Translations under genes and position numbers: made by a program | Source of the DNA: Leptolyngbya sp. FACHB-8 | GTDB lineage: Bacteria > Cyanobacteriota > Cyanobacteriia > Elainellales > Elainellaceae | Assembly (NCBI RefSeq): GCF_014695575.1 | Contig: NZ_JACJOO010000071.1 | Coordinates: forward strand, 1-64,000 | Direction of reading: 5' to 3' | Length of the DNA: 64,000 bases | Notes under the pieces: model-generated | Databases searched by the model: none | The model's input: the letters and a program-made list of their open reading frames with translations, nothing else | Told to the model about the DNA's origin: nothing | Shown: one piece after another, positions 28,757 through 37,390 of the stretch | Layout: every line of letters starts with the position of its first letter | Numbering within the stretch: position 1 is the first letter of the stretch

Positions 28757-29596
28757 ATGCCATTACTGCTGAATCTGGCAGTCGATGCCAGCAACGTAGT
28801 TGCACGTCAGTTTCGTGCTGTTTTTCTGCGGGAAAAAGTCCTGCTACCTCTGCTAGGTTTTGCAATTCTGATTGCGTTTTGGTGGTTGCTGGCAACGATA
28901 CGTAGCGAGATTATGCCAACTCCATGGCAAGCGTTGGTGGAGAACTGGGATTATATTTCGCATCCCTTCTACCGTCGTGGCCCAGGGGATTTAGGGATTG
29001 GATGGTTGCTCATTGCAAGTATTCGCCGTGTTCTCATTGGCTTTACTTTGGGAGCATTGGTTGCCATCCCCTTCGGCTTTTTAATTGGGCTCTATCGTCC
29101 TGCTATGCTGGCGTTAAATCCCATTATCCAAATATTGAAACCGGTGTCTCCGTTGGCATGGTTGCCGATTGCGCTAGCCATCTTTAACCTGGCAAATCCC
29201 TCTGCTATTTTCGTTATTTTTATTACGTCGCTGTGGTCAACCATTATTAATACGGCTCTGGGTGTATCCAGTATCCCGCAAGACTATGTGGACGTGTCCC
29301 GGATGCTTGAGATGCCTCGCTGGCGACAATTAATTAAAGTGGTGTGGCCCGCAAGTTTGCCCTATATCTTCACCGGATTGCGCATCAGTTTAGGAGTTGC
29401 CTGGTTGGTGATTGTGGCGGTGGAAATGTTGACGGGGGGTATTGGGATTGGATTTTTCGTGTGGGATGAGTGGAGTCGGTTGAATCTTAGCTCCGTGTTC
29501 CTTGCCGTTGTGGTAATTGGCTTAACAGGATTGGTGCTGGATTGGATACTGACTAAGATTCAAGAGCTTGTGACCCGTCGACCTGCGCGTTCTTAA
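28757..29596 (+). CDS. Nitrate/sulfonate/bicarbonate-type ABC transporter permease
   Basis: A 279-residue inner-membrane permease of the NrtB/CmpB/SsuC group with about six helices. The EAA-type loop (VDVSRMLEMPRWRQLIKVVWPASLPYIFTGLRI region) lies at about residues 178-212. It opens a three-gene operon: a binding protein begins 98 bp later and an ATPase closes it. GAAGTGAGG lies 12-20 bases upstream of the ATG. The family transports nitrate/nitrite, bicarbonate, cyanate or sulfonates; the sequence alone does not decide. Confidence 0.88.
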   Translation: MPLLLNLAVDASNVVARQFRAVFLREKVLLPLLGFAILIAFWWLLATIRSEIMPTPWQALVENWDYISHPFYRRGPGDLGIGWLLIASIRRVLIGFTLGALVAIPFGFLIGLYRPAMLALNPIIQILKPVSPLAWLPIALAIFNLANPSAIFVIFITSLWSTIINTALGVSSIPQDYVDVSRMLEMPRWRQLIKVVWPASLPYIFTGLRISLGVAWLVIVAVEMLTGGIGIGFFVWDEWSRLNLSSVFLAVVVIGLTGLVLDWILTKIQELVTRRPARS

Positions 29597-29694
29597 CTGC
29601 TGGTTGAATCGATCCTTCTTAATGCCGATCCAGAATCGAATCTTCTCAGCCTCTTAGAAACGCTGTCCCATCACTGAAATTTTGAGCACTGCGT

Positions 29695-31116
29695 ATGAGT
29701 AACCGCAATCGTTGGACGCGGCGAGACTTCCTCATCGCCGCAGGGGCAACCGCCGCTGGAGTTGGAATATTTTCGGCTGATGTGAACGGCGATCGCTCTC
29801 CTGCCACCTTCAGTTCGGAAGCGTTGGCTGTGGAACCTGTCGTCGATCCCAGCACACTTGAAAAGCCAAATCTGACGGTAGGCTATGTACCAGTGAATGA
29901 CTGTGCGCCATTTGCGATCGCCTGGAAGAAAGGTTTCTTTCGCAAATATGGGCTGACTGTGCGCCTCAGTCGGGAAGCCAGTTGGGCAACATCCCGTGAT
30001 GGCGTCGTGTTTGGCCGGCTAGATGCGGCTCCCGTTGTGTCAGGGGCCGTCACTAATGCCCGTACAGGGGCAGAGGGTGCCCGGCACGCACCGCTCTGTG
30101 CTGCTATGACAATTCACCGTCACGGCAATTCTCTCACCATGAACAAGGCCATGTGGGAATCCGGAGTGCGTCCGTGGCATGAATACAACGGGGACTTGGA
30201 AGCCTTTGGGCGCGATTTCCATCGCTATTTCACGAGCGTTCCACCCAGTCAGCGGGTAATGGCGGTGGTGTTGAGCTCTGCCATTTACGAATACTTTGTG
30301 CGGTACCTGATTGCTGCCGTTGGTATCAACCCCATGGAAGAATTCCGCATTATCATCGTGCCGCCGCCCCAAATGGTGAGCAACATGCGGATTGGTGCCA
30401 TGCAGGCCTATATGGTAGCCGAGCCCTGGAATACCCGTGCCATCAAAGGAAATGACGGTATTGGCTTTACCTTTGCCCAGGGACGGGAGATCTGGCGGGG
30501 GCATCCCGATCGCCTCCTAGCTGTACAGGAATCATTTATCAATGAAAATCCCAAAACTTATCGCTCCTTGGTGAAAGCGATGATTGAAGCCTGCCGCTAT
30601 TGCAGCAATCCACAAAACCGGGAGGAAGTCGCCAAGCTCATTTCGGAGCGTTCTTTTACAGGTGCTAAGGAAAAGCTGACACGTCCGGCGATTATGGGTG
30701 AGTACGACTATGGCGGGTTTGATAACCAGAAACGGGTGATTAGCGAACCTGATGAAACCACTATTTTCTTTGATACTCCTGATTCGTTGGCTCAGGCGGC
30801 AGGTGGAATACCCAACATCCATTCCACCTTCTTGTGGCAATCCCAAAGCCTCTGGTTAATGACCCAGGCCGTACGCTGGGGGCAGATTCCCGCTGTGCCC
30901 ACGAATGCTGAGCAGATCGCTCGTCAGGCCTGGCGCACTGATCTCTATCGTGAGATTGCAGCAGAGCTAGATATTGAGTGCCCGGCAGAGGATTACAAAG
31001 TGGAACCTGGTGCCTTATTTATTGATAATAAATCCTTTGATCCAAGCGATCCAGAAGGTTACCTCGCCAGTTTTGAGATCCGGGCTAACGGACCAAAATC
31101 TATCTATTTGTCCTAG
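29695..31116 (+). CDS. NrtA/CmpA-family ABC substrate-binding protein
   Basis: A 473-residue periplasmic binding protein with a twin-arginine signal (TRRDFLIAAGATAAG, residues 8-22), so it is exported folded by Tat; there is no lipobox cysteine. The body carries family motifs: LTVGYVPVNDCAPFAIAWKKGFFRKYGL, RLDAAPVVSGAV, MTIHRHGNSLTMN and MVAEPWNTRA. It is somewhat longer than SsuA-type proteins and close to NrtA/CmpA in length and pattern. Substrate binding as nitrate, bicarbonate or cyanate is inferred from the family only. It sits between the permease and ATPase genes. Confidence 0.88.
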   Translation: MSNRNRWTRRDFLIAAGATAAGVGIFSADVNGDRSPATFSSEALAVEPVVDPSTLEKPNLTVGYVPVNDCAPFAIAWKKGFFRKYGLTVRLSREASWATSRDGVVFGRLDAAPVVSGAVTNARTGAEGARHAPLCAAMTIHRHGNSLTMNKAMWESGVRPWHEYNGDLEAFGRDFHRYFTSVPPSQRVMAVVLSSAIYEYFVRYLIAAVGINPMEEFRIIIVPPPQMVSNMRIGAMQAYMVAEPWNTRAIKGNDGIGFTFAQGREIWRGHPDRLLAVQESFINENPKTYRSLVKAMIEACRYCSNPQNREEVAKLISERSFTGAKEKLTRPAIMGEYDYGGFDNQKRVISEPDETTIFFDTPDSLAQAAGGIPNIHSTFLWQSQSLWLMTQAVRWGQIPAVPTNAEQIARQAWRTDLYREIAAELDIECPAEDYKVEPGALFIDNKSFDPSDPEGYLASFEIRANGPKSIYLS

Positions 31117-31189
31117 CGAGGGCAACCTCATCAGCTTTGATCGCGCCAATCAATCGACGACTACCCCTTGTCTTCGCAGGAGTATTGCC

Positions 31190-32029
31190 ATGACGCATTC
31201 TTTCACACAACTGCCCGTTGAGACCAATACCTCTTCTCAATCCCCGGCCTTTCTCGAAATCGAAAATCTCGTCAAGGCATTTCCAAATACTCATCGCGGA
31301 CATACGGTGGTGCTCGATCAGATAAATCTGACGCTGGGAGAGCAGGAATTTGTTTCGATTGTGGGTCACTCTGGTTGCGGCAAATCCACGCTGTTACGCC
31401 TAGTAGCGGGTTTGGAAAAGCCAAGCTCAGGTAGCATTCGGCTGGAAGGGCAACCCATCCGCAAACCGGGTTCCGAGCGCATGATGGTGTTCCAGCAGTA
31501 CTGCCTGCTGCCCTGGCTGACTGTCCGTCAGAACATTCGTCTGGCCGTAGATGAGGTGTTTGAAACCCTGCGGCCTGCTGAGAAGTCAGAGATTGTGAAT
31601 GACCACCTGGCAATGGTAAACCTGACCGCCGCTGCCGATAAATACCCGGATCAATTATCGGGTGGGATGAAGCAGCGGGTTGGCATTGCCCGCGCTCTGG
31701 CAGTACGTCCAAAAATGTTACTGATGGATGAGCCTTTTGGTGCGCTCGATGCCCTCACCCGAGGTAAACTGCAACAGCAGGTGCTCAACATCTGGGAGAG
31801 CCAGCGGCAGGCGGTGATGATGATTACCCACGACATTGATGAAGCGATTTATATGAGCGATCGCATCATCCTGATGACCAATGGCCCCGCTGCCACTATT
31901 GGTGAAGTCATCGAAGTGCCATTCCCCCACCCCCGCAACCGTGACCAGATCCGCCACGACCCGCTGTATGGCGAGATCCACGCCCGTGCTCTGGATTTTC
32001 TTTATCACCGCTTCGACAAAAACGACTAA
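31190..32029 (+). CDS. Nitrate/sulfonate-type ABC transporter ATPase (NrtD/CmpD-like)
   Basis: A 279-residue ATPase with Walker A GHSGCGKST (about residues 61-69), Q-loop MMVFQQYCLLPWLTV, signature LSGGMKQRVGIARALA, Walker B MLLMDEPFGALDALTR and switch MITHDIDEAIYMSD. It ends with the NRDQIRHDPLY region common in NrtD. The start ATG at 31190 has AGGAG nine bases upstream; the frame extends to 30974 within the binding-protein gene and that part is spurious. Only one ATPase gene is present; no NrtC-type fused ATPase follows. Confidence 0.9.
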   Translation: MTHSFTQLPVETNTSSQSPAFLEIENLVKAFPNTHRGHTVVLDQINLTLGEQEFVSIVGHSGCGKSTLLRLVAGLEKPSSGSIRLEGQPIRKPGSERMMVFQQYCLLPWLTVRQNIRLAVDEVFETLRPAEKSEIVNDHLAMVNLTAAADKYPDQLSGGMKQRVGIARALAVRPKMLLMDEPFGALDALTRGKLQQQVLNIWESQRQAVMMITHDIDEAIYMSDRIILMTNGPAATIGEVIEVPFPHPRNRDQIRHDPLYGEIHARALDFLYHRFDKND

Positions 32030-32158
32030 GTTTTCCGAAATCAAGACTTACCAAGTTGTAGCTTGAGTTTGGGGTAGTAGCCCTGACAACAACGAAGACT
32101 GTTGTTGGGTTTCTCACTCCTCTGCTCAACCTGTGACTTTCAATTTTCCCTGTGACGA

Positions 32159-32190
32159 GGGCGTGCTGCTTCACCAGTACGCCCTTTTCT
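32159..32190 (+). terminator. Terminator of the Nrt-like operon
   Basis: GGGCGTGCTG and CAGTACGCCC pair around a short loop, then CTTTTCTTTTC follows. Confidence 0.75.
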
Positions 32191-32248
32191 TTTCTCTGCC
32201 CGAATCCGTAGCTGCAAAGCACCAACGGATTCGGGCGATAGGCTAACT

Positions 32249-32884
32249 TTAGAGGACGCCTTTGGAGCTGGGGATCGCATTGGCACGGCGAGGATCGATT
32301 TCAACGGCCATGCGGAGCGATCGCGCGAAGGCTTTGAAGGTCGCCTCGATGATGTGGTGAGAGTTAATCCCATCCAATTGGCGAATATGTAGGGTGAGTT
32401 GGGCGTGGTTGACGATCGCGACAAAAAACTCCCGTACTAACTGCGTGTCGTAGGTTCCAACCCGTTGCGTGGGGATCTCCAGCCCGTAGCTGAGGTGAGG
32501 GCGACCAGAAAAATCAAGGGCAACTTGCACTAAGGACTCGTCCAGGGGGGCGACAAAGTGGCCGAAGCGGGTAATGCCTTTGCGATCGCCCAATGCTTGC
32601 GCTAAAGCCATTCCCAACGTGATCCCCACATCCTCATTGGTGTGGTGGTCGTCGATGTGGGTGTCGCCTACAGCTCGTACATCCAGGTCAATTAACCCGT
32701 GAGAGGCAATCTGATCCAGCATGTGATCTAGGAAGGGAACGCCGGTTTCTGCGTGGCAGGTGCCCTGGCCGTCCAGGTTGAGGCTAACCTGTACGTCCGT
32801 TTCTTTTGTTTTGCGGCTGACGGAGGCGGTACGGGCAGGCCGGTCTAGATCAATAGCGGAGGATTGGCGATCGCGGGTTTGCAT
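32249..32884 (-). CDS. hisB: Imidazoleglycerol-phosphate dehydratase
   Basis: A 211-residue manganese enzyme for the sixth step of histidine synthesis, in the stand-alone form without a phosphatase domain. Both metal-binding motifs are visible: [13 protein letters not shown] then [11 protein letters not shown] (about residues 76-86), and [16 protein letters not shown] near the C-terminus. The first 18 residues vary in the family, so the exact start is uncertain. It is convergent with the Nrt-like operon. Confidence 0.96.
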   Translation of the reverse strand: MQTRDRQSSAIDLDRPARTASVSRKTKETDVQVSLNLDGQGTCHAETGVPFLDHMLDQIASHGLIDLDVRAVGDTHIDDHHTNEDVGITLGMALAQALGDRKGITRFGHFVAPLDESLVQVALDFSGRPHLSYGLEIPTQRVGTYDTQLVREFFVAIVNHAQLTLHIRQLDGINSHHIIEATFKAFARSLRMAVEIDPRRANAIPSSKGVL

Positions 32885-33101
32885 AGAAATCAGTTTCCAA
32901 AAAGCATTAGTTCAATTATTCCGCACGCTTTGTAAAGCGGCATGGCCGGTCCCAATTAGGAGGCGCAGAGCCTCCAGGGGGCATGGGTGTTAGGTATGAC
33001 AATGGGGGGCGATCGCACTTCTAGAAATAGATTCTCGAGCTATTTAGAATCTATCTCCATTCCCCCTGCTCCCCTGCTCCCTTGGCCCCCTGTCTCAACA
33101 C

Positions 33102-33878
33102 CTACATCCCCATAATCTCGTAACCCGAATCCACGTAGATAATCTGGCCTGTGATGCCACTTGCTAGAGGGCTACACAGAAATGCTGCAGCATTTCCGAC
33201 CTCCTCTTGCGTAACTGTGCGGCGTAGAGGGGCAACCTCTTCTACATGACGCATCATATCTAGAATGCCACCGACTGCTGAGGAAGCCAGAGTGCGAATA
33301 GGTCCAGCGGAAATGCCGTTCACACGGATATTCTGGGGGCCCATCTCTGAGGCCAGGTAGCGCACATTCATTTCCAGTGCAGCCTTTGCCACCCCCATCA
33401 TGTTGTAGTTAGGAATGACCTTCACACCGCCCAGGTAAGTCAAGGTCACGACAGAGCCACCCTCTGTCATCAGAGGCTTGGCAGCCCGGCACAGTTGCAC
33501 CAGGGAGTAGGCACTGACTTCCATCGCCAGATTGAAGTTGCCTCGGGAGACATTGCTAAAGTCGCCAGTCAGGTCTTCTTTGTTGGCAAAGGCCAGGCAG
33601 TGAATCAGAATGTCAAGACGACCCCACTTGTCGCGCACGGTGTCGAAGGCGGCAACCACCTGCTCCTCGTTTTGAACGTCACAAGGAACAAAGATAGAGG
33701 GGTTCAAAGGCTCAACCAGCTCTCCCACCTTCTTTTCAAAACGGCCCTTCTCGTCGGGCAAATAGGTGATGCCAAGGTTGGCTCCCGCTTTGTGGAGTTG
33801 CTGGGCAATGCCCCAGGCGATGGAGCGGTTATTGGCAATGCCAGTTACGAGGGCATTTTTTCCAGTTAAATCCAGCAT
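33102..33878 (-). CDS. fabI: Enoyl-[acyl-carrier-protein] reductase (NADH)
   Basis: A 258-residue short-chain reductase for the last step of fatty-acid elongation. The family features are GIANNRSIAWGIAQQL (cofactor loop), the catalytic pair Tyr and Lys in YNMMGVAKAALEMNVRYLA, and SAGPIRTLASSAV after it. The length is exactly typical. No ribosome binding site is visible, but the start MLDLTGKNALVTG is that of the family. Confidence 0.96.
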   Translation of the reverse strand: MLDLTGKNALVTGIANNRSIAWGIAQQLHKAGANLGITYLPDEKGRFEKKVGELVEPLNPSIFVPCDVQNEEQVVAAFDTVRDKWGRLDILIHCLAFANKEDLTGDFSNVSRGNFNLAMEVSAYSLVQLCRAAKPLMTEGGSVVTLTYLGGVKVIPNYNMMGVAKAALEMNVRYLASEMGPQNIRVNGISAGPIRTLASSAVGGILDMMRHVEEVAPLRRTVTQEEVGNAAAFLCSPLASGITGQIIYVDSGYEIMGM

Positions 33879-34357
33879 GGGAATGAGGAGGTATGGAATA
33901 TAAAGCGCCCTTCAGAATACAAGAAAGAGGGATCGTCGCGATAGGGGGCGGAGAGGAGACTTCGGGAACTCGCTTTTCTGGCTGTCACATCAAGCCAGTA
34001 GTAAAGGGAAAGGTTGAGTGCTTTACGCCCAACCTTTCCCTTTACTACTGGCTGCGTACTTCACCCAATTCAGAGCCCTAATTTTGCCGCTAGAAAGCAG
34101 CAGCAAAATTTGATTTTTGGGTTGGGAGAGACATGAAATAACAAAGTGCTATGGAGAGATAGCTCATTGTTATTTAATCCGTTCAAAATTTAGTTTTAAT
34201 AAAAGAATACACTCTGACGAGATATTATTCACTATTAAGTGAATCTCATGGTTCAGGTCTATGGCCTCTGTCTTCTGGCAAATAATGCGATCGCAGCCAA
34301 TCTACGGCAATATTTTTGGGCACCAGGGGTGTAACTTGAGGTAGTTCGCTCTGTAAC
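33879..34357. other. fabI-ntcA intergenic region
   Basis: It contains a perfect-arm hairpin at 33993-34053 (AGCCAGTAGTAAAGGGAAAG arms) and otherwise nothing gene-like. The 62-codon frame at 33893 crosses the hairpin and is rejected. Confidence 0.65.
33993..34053. repeat. Hairpin with long perfect arms
   Basis: AGCCAGTAGTAAAGGGAAAG with five more paired bases forms 25-base arms around an 11-base tip. No terminator T-run lies beyond it on either strand. Confidence 0.75.
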
Positions 34358-34371
34358 GTAATTTTCGATAC
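34358..34371 (+). promoter_or_regulatory. NtcA box upstream of ntcA
   Basis: GTA-ATTTTCGA-TAC is a perfect GTAN8TAC 117 bp before the ntcA start. The best downstream TAN3T is TAGTTT at 34390-34395, spaced 18 bases, slightly short of the usual 20-24. A second near-match, GTAN8TAG, lies at 34331-34344. It is consistent with autoregulation, which is known for ntcA in other cyanobacteria. Confidence 0.65.
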
Positions 34372-34487
34372 AAAAACTAGCTCTAAAGTTAGTTTAAGTG
34401 TTCTAAAGTCATGATTCGGTCAACTTTTGCTGACTTGAAGCAGGATTTGATTAGCCCCCTCACTACGGTTTAGGCAGGACGAGAGGA

Positions 34488-35159
34488 ATGGTTGTGGCAC
34501 AAGATAAGCCTCTGGCGGATGTCTTTCGTCAATTAAGTGGTGGTGTTTTCCCGCCGATGGTGGAGACCTTCGACCGTGGCAAAACCATCTTCTTCCCCGG
34601 AGACCCGGCAGAGCGTGTGTACTTTTTGTTGAAGGGTGCAGTCAAATTGTCTCGGGTGTATGAAGCCGGGGAAGAGATCACCGTGGCGCTGCTACGGGAA
34701 AATAGTGTGTTTGGTGTGTTGTCACTGATTACTGGGCAGCGGGCCGATCGCTTTTACCATGCTGTCGCCTTTACCCCCGCAGAACTGTTGTCAGTGCCCA
34801 TCGAACAGGTAGAAAAAGCCTTGAAAGAGCACCCAGAGCTATCTATGTTGATGCTAAAGGGTCTGTCATCTCGGATTTTGCAAACAGAAATGATGATTGA
34901 AACCCTGGCCCACCGGGATATGGGATCGCGATTGGTCAGCTTCCTGCTCATTCTCTGCCGGGATTTTGGCGTGCCGACCCCGGAGGGGATCACCATCGAC
35001 CTGAAGTTGTCGCACCAGGCGATCGCCGAGGCCATCGGGTCTACCCGCGTCACCGTTACCCGCCTACTTGGGGAACTCCGGACGGACAAGATGATTTCAA
35101 TCCACAAGAAAAAAATTACGGTTTACAACCCGGTGGCGTTGAGCCAGCAGTTTACGTAA
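34488..35159 (+). CDS. ntcA: Global nitrogen regulator NtcA
   Basis: A 223-residue CRP-family transcription factor that senses 2-oxoglutarate and binds GTAN8TAC sites to activate nitrogen assimilation genes. The cyclic-nucleotide-like effector domain (about 20-130) contains [22 protein letters not shown] and [13 protein letters not shown]. The dimer helix includes [28 protein letters not shown]. The DNA-binding helix-turn-helix is [25 protein letters not shown] (about 173-197). It is close to the canonical cyanobacterial NtcA throughout. A strong terminator follows the stop. Confidence 0.98.
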   Translation: MVVAQDKPLADVFRQLSGGVFPPMVETFDRGKTIFFPGDPAERVYFLLKGAVKLSRVYEAGEEITVALLRENSVFGVLSLITGQRADRFYHAVAFTPAELLSVPIEQVEKALKEHPELSMLMLKGLSSRILQTEMMIETLAHRDMGSRLVSFLLILCRDFGVPTPEGITIDLKLSHQAIAEAIGSTRVTVTRLLGELRTDKMISIHKKKITVYNPVALSQQFT

Positions 35160-35163
35160 CCCA

Positions 35164-35210
35164 ATTTTATGGAGGAGGGCTGTGAAACAACCCTCCTCCA
35201 TAAAATTTTG
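35164..35210 (+). terminator. ntcA terminator
   Basis: ATTTTATGGAGGAGGG pairs with CCCTCCTCCATAAAAT, followed by TTTG. It lies five bases past the stop codon. Confidence 0.85.
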
Positions 35211-35333
35211 TTTTTCGTTGAGGAAAGATGCACTGCACCCTTCCCTGACAGAGTCTCGTTTCACATCCCGTAATTACACGCAAAACACTCAGCAGAATGC
35301 AGTAGGCTGTAGCTGTATTAGACAGAGCCGGGA

Positions 35334-36740
35334 ATGACCACGGGGCTTGTATTAATTGCAGCAATTTTGATTTTAGGGGCGGTAATTGCCACGGTGGGCG
35401 ATCGCCTTGGGATGCGTGTAGGTAAAGCGCGTCTCAGTTTGTTCAACCTGCGGCCTCGGCAGACGGCCACCCTGATTACTATCCTGACGGGTATCGTGAT
35501 TTCGGCGGTGACCTTTGGTATCTTGTTTGCGATCAGTGATCAGCTACGGACAGGGGTTTTTGAGCTGGAGCAGATTCAGGATGACCTGGCGACAGCTCGG
35601 GAACAGTTGGATCAGGCCCGTACGGAGCAGGAGGAGGTTCAGTCTGAGCGAGATTTGGCATTGAGACAACAGCAACAGGCGCGGCGGCGGCTTCAGGAGA
35701 CAAATCGAGAGTTACAGCAGGCGATCGCCCAGAGCCAGGCTCGAGAGCAGCGGCTCAAGGAGACGAGCCAACGTCTAAGTTCCACCGAAGCTCAGCTGCA
35801 ACAGGTAGATGCCAGCTTCCAGGAGGCCCGCGGGCTGCTCCAGAGCGTCACGCAACAGGCCCGTCAGTTACGCAGCGAGATCAACCAGTTGCAGCGCGAT
35901 CGCAACCAGCAAATTGCCCAACGCGAACAGGAGATCGCCGAACGCGAACAGGAGATTGCCGAACGCGACCGTCAGATTGCCGAACGGGAAGCTCAGTTGA
36001 GTACGCTGGAAACTCAGCGCACAATTTTGACTCAGGCAATCGCAGATCTAGATCGCGAGTTCCAGGGGTTACGTCAGGGGAATGTGGCATTGCTTCGTAA
36101 CCAGCCGTTGAGCGCGAATCTAGTCCGAATTGTTGACCCCGATAGTGCACCTCAGGTCGTGCGGGAGTTACTCCAAAACGCGAACCGGGCCGCTCTGCTA
36201 CGGCTCATTCCGGGTACAACCACTGTCGATCGTCAGGTGTTAGCCGTCACCTCAAATCAGGTGGAGTCTTTGCTAAATCAATTGAGCGATCGCCAGGAAT
36301 ACGTCGTGCAGGTGCTCTCAGCGGGTAATTACGTGGTGGGAGAGCCCTGTATTTTGGCAGGGGAAGCGTGTATTCAAGTCTTTATTTCAACAGCATTGAA
36401 TGAGTTGCTATTCCCCAGCAATGCCGTGTTGGCCAGTTCCAATCTTAGCCCTGAGCGGCTCACCGCAGCCCAGCTTACCGAGCAATACTATATTCTGATT
36501 CGCACCGCTCAATTCCGCATGCGTCAGGCCGGGGTGTTAACCGACACCCAGTTGCAAATCGCTGATGGGCAGCCCGAAACAGTCGGTCGCTTTTTCCAGG
36601 CGTTACAAGAACTGAGTGGTGTGGTCGAGGTGCAAGCCCGCTCTAGAACTCCGATCCTAACGGGTGGCCCTAACCCGATTGTGGTGAACCTGGTAGCCCG
36701 CCAAAATGGACAGGACCTTTTTAGTACAGAATCGTTTTAA
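35334..36740 (+). CDS. DUF3084 coiled-coil membrane protein
   Basis: A 468-residue protein of a cyanobacterial family of unknown function. It has two N-terminal membrane helices (about 4-22 and 44-66), then a long coiled coil (about 75-245), then a globular DUF3084 region (about 255-465). The coiled coil contains a local tandem repeat, REQEIAE/RDRQIAE, at about residues 197-222. A similar pair with the following YqgF-like gene is common in cyanobacteria as far as I recall, so a shared role is possible but unproven. It might tether a partner to the membrane. Confidence 0.88.
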   Translation: MTTGLVLIAAILILGAVIATVGDRLGMRVGKARLSLFNLRPRQTATLITILTGIVISAVTFGILFAISDQLRTGVFELEQIQDDLATAREQLDQARTEQEEVQSERDLALRQQQQARRRLQETNRELQQAIAQSQAREQRLKETSQRLSSTEAQLQQVDASFQEARGLLQSVTQQARQLRSEINQLQRDRNQQIAQREQEIAEREQEIAERDRQIAEREAQLSTLETQRTILTQAIADLDREFQGLRQGNVALLRNQPLSANLVRIVDPDSAPQVVRELLQNANRAALLRLIPGTTTVDRQVLAVTSNQVESLLNQLSDRQEYVVQVLSAGNYVVGEPCILAGEACIQVFISTALNELLFPSNAVLASSNLSPERLTAAQLTEQYYILIRTAQFRMRQAGVLTDTQLQIADGQPETVGRFFQALQELSGVVEVQARSRTPILTGGPNPIVVNLVARQNGQDLFSTESF

Positions 36741-36825
36741 GGCATGGCTGAATGGAGTATGGTTTTTGGGTGTGTGCGATCGTCGTTTTTACGCCCTTAC
36801 AGCGCTTTTCAAGCGCTTAAAATCT

Positions 36826-36874
36826 GGTTGTTTTTGTGAGAGCCGCGCTCCGCGCGGCTCTCACAAAAACAACC
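36826..36874. repeat. Perfect 23-base-arm hairpin
   Basis: GGTTGTTTTTGTGAGAGCCG with three more paired bases and its complement surround a TCC triloop. It resembles family D in the GTTGTTTTTG part but has different inner arms. It lies just before the YqgF-like gene. Confidence 0.8.
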
Positions 36875-36931
36875 GTGGCTGATTCAAGCGCAAAGCGTTG
36901 TAAAAAATTGTTGTCGCAAACATACCCGGCT

Positions 36932-37348
36932 ATGACCGAAGCAAATCATTTCTATATTCTCGGATTTGACCCTGGCCGGGATAAGTGTGGTGTTGCCGTC
37001 CGAAGTGCCGCTGGGCTAATTGTCGAGCATCAGGTCATTCCGGCAGGAGAGGCGATCGCCATCCTCCAAACCCTTTGCCAGCGCTACCCCATTGCTCAAA
37101 TTGTCTTAGGTAACCAGACGACTGCCAAGCAATGGCAGAGAGAGGTGCAACGGGCACTACCCGACATAGCGATCGCCCTGGTCGACGAACGCTACAGTAC
37201 CCTGGAGGCGCGCGATCGCTACTGGCAGATGTACCCGCCCCAGGGCTTGCAAAAGCTAATGCCGCAGAGCTTACGCCAAATTTCCCGGCCGATTGACGAC
37301 ATCGTAGCGATTTTGTTAATTGAGCGGTATCTGCAAGCCCAGACATAA
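36932..37348 (+). CDS. YqgF/RuvX-like RNase H-fold nuclease
   Basis: A 138-residue protein with the RNase H-like fold of YqgF (pre-16S rRNA processing; also called RuvX). The first catalytic aspartate is in LGFDPGRDKCGVAV and the acidic partner in VDERYSTLEARDRYW; a third Asp lies in ISRPIDDIVAILLIERYL. It differs from the standard YqgF ending and is probably the second, cyanobacteria-specific paralog. The start ATG at 36932 is preferred; upstream frame sequence lies in the hairpin element. A strong shared terminator follows. Confidence 0.82.
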   Translation: MTEANHFYILGFDPGRDKCGVAVRSAAGLIVEHQVIPAGEAIAILQTLCQRYPIAQIVLGNQTTAKQWQREVQRALPDIAIALVDERYSTLEARDRYWQMYPPQGLQKLMPQSLRQISRPIDDIVAILLIERYLQAQT

Positions 37349-37384
37349 AAAGAGGGGGCTGACCAGTGTCAGCCCCCTCTTTTT
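37347..37384. terminator. Bidirectional terminator
   Basis: AAAAAGAGGGGGCTGAC and GTCAGCCCCCTCTTTTT surround a 4-base loop between two convergent genes, so it serves both. Confidence 0.9.
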
Positions 37385-37390
37385 ATGAAT

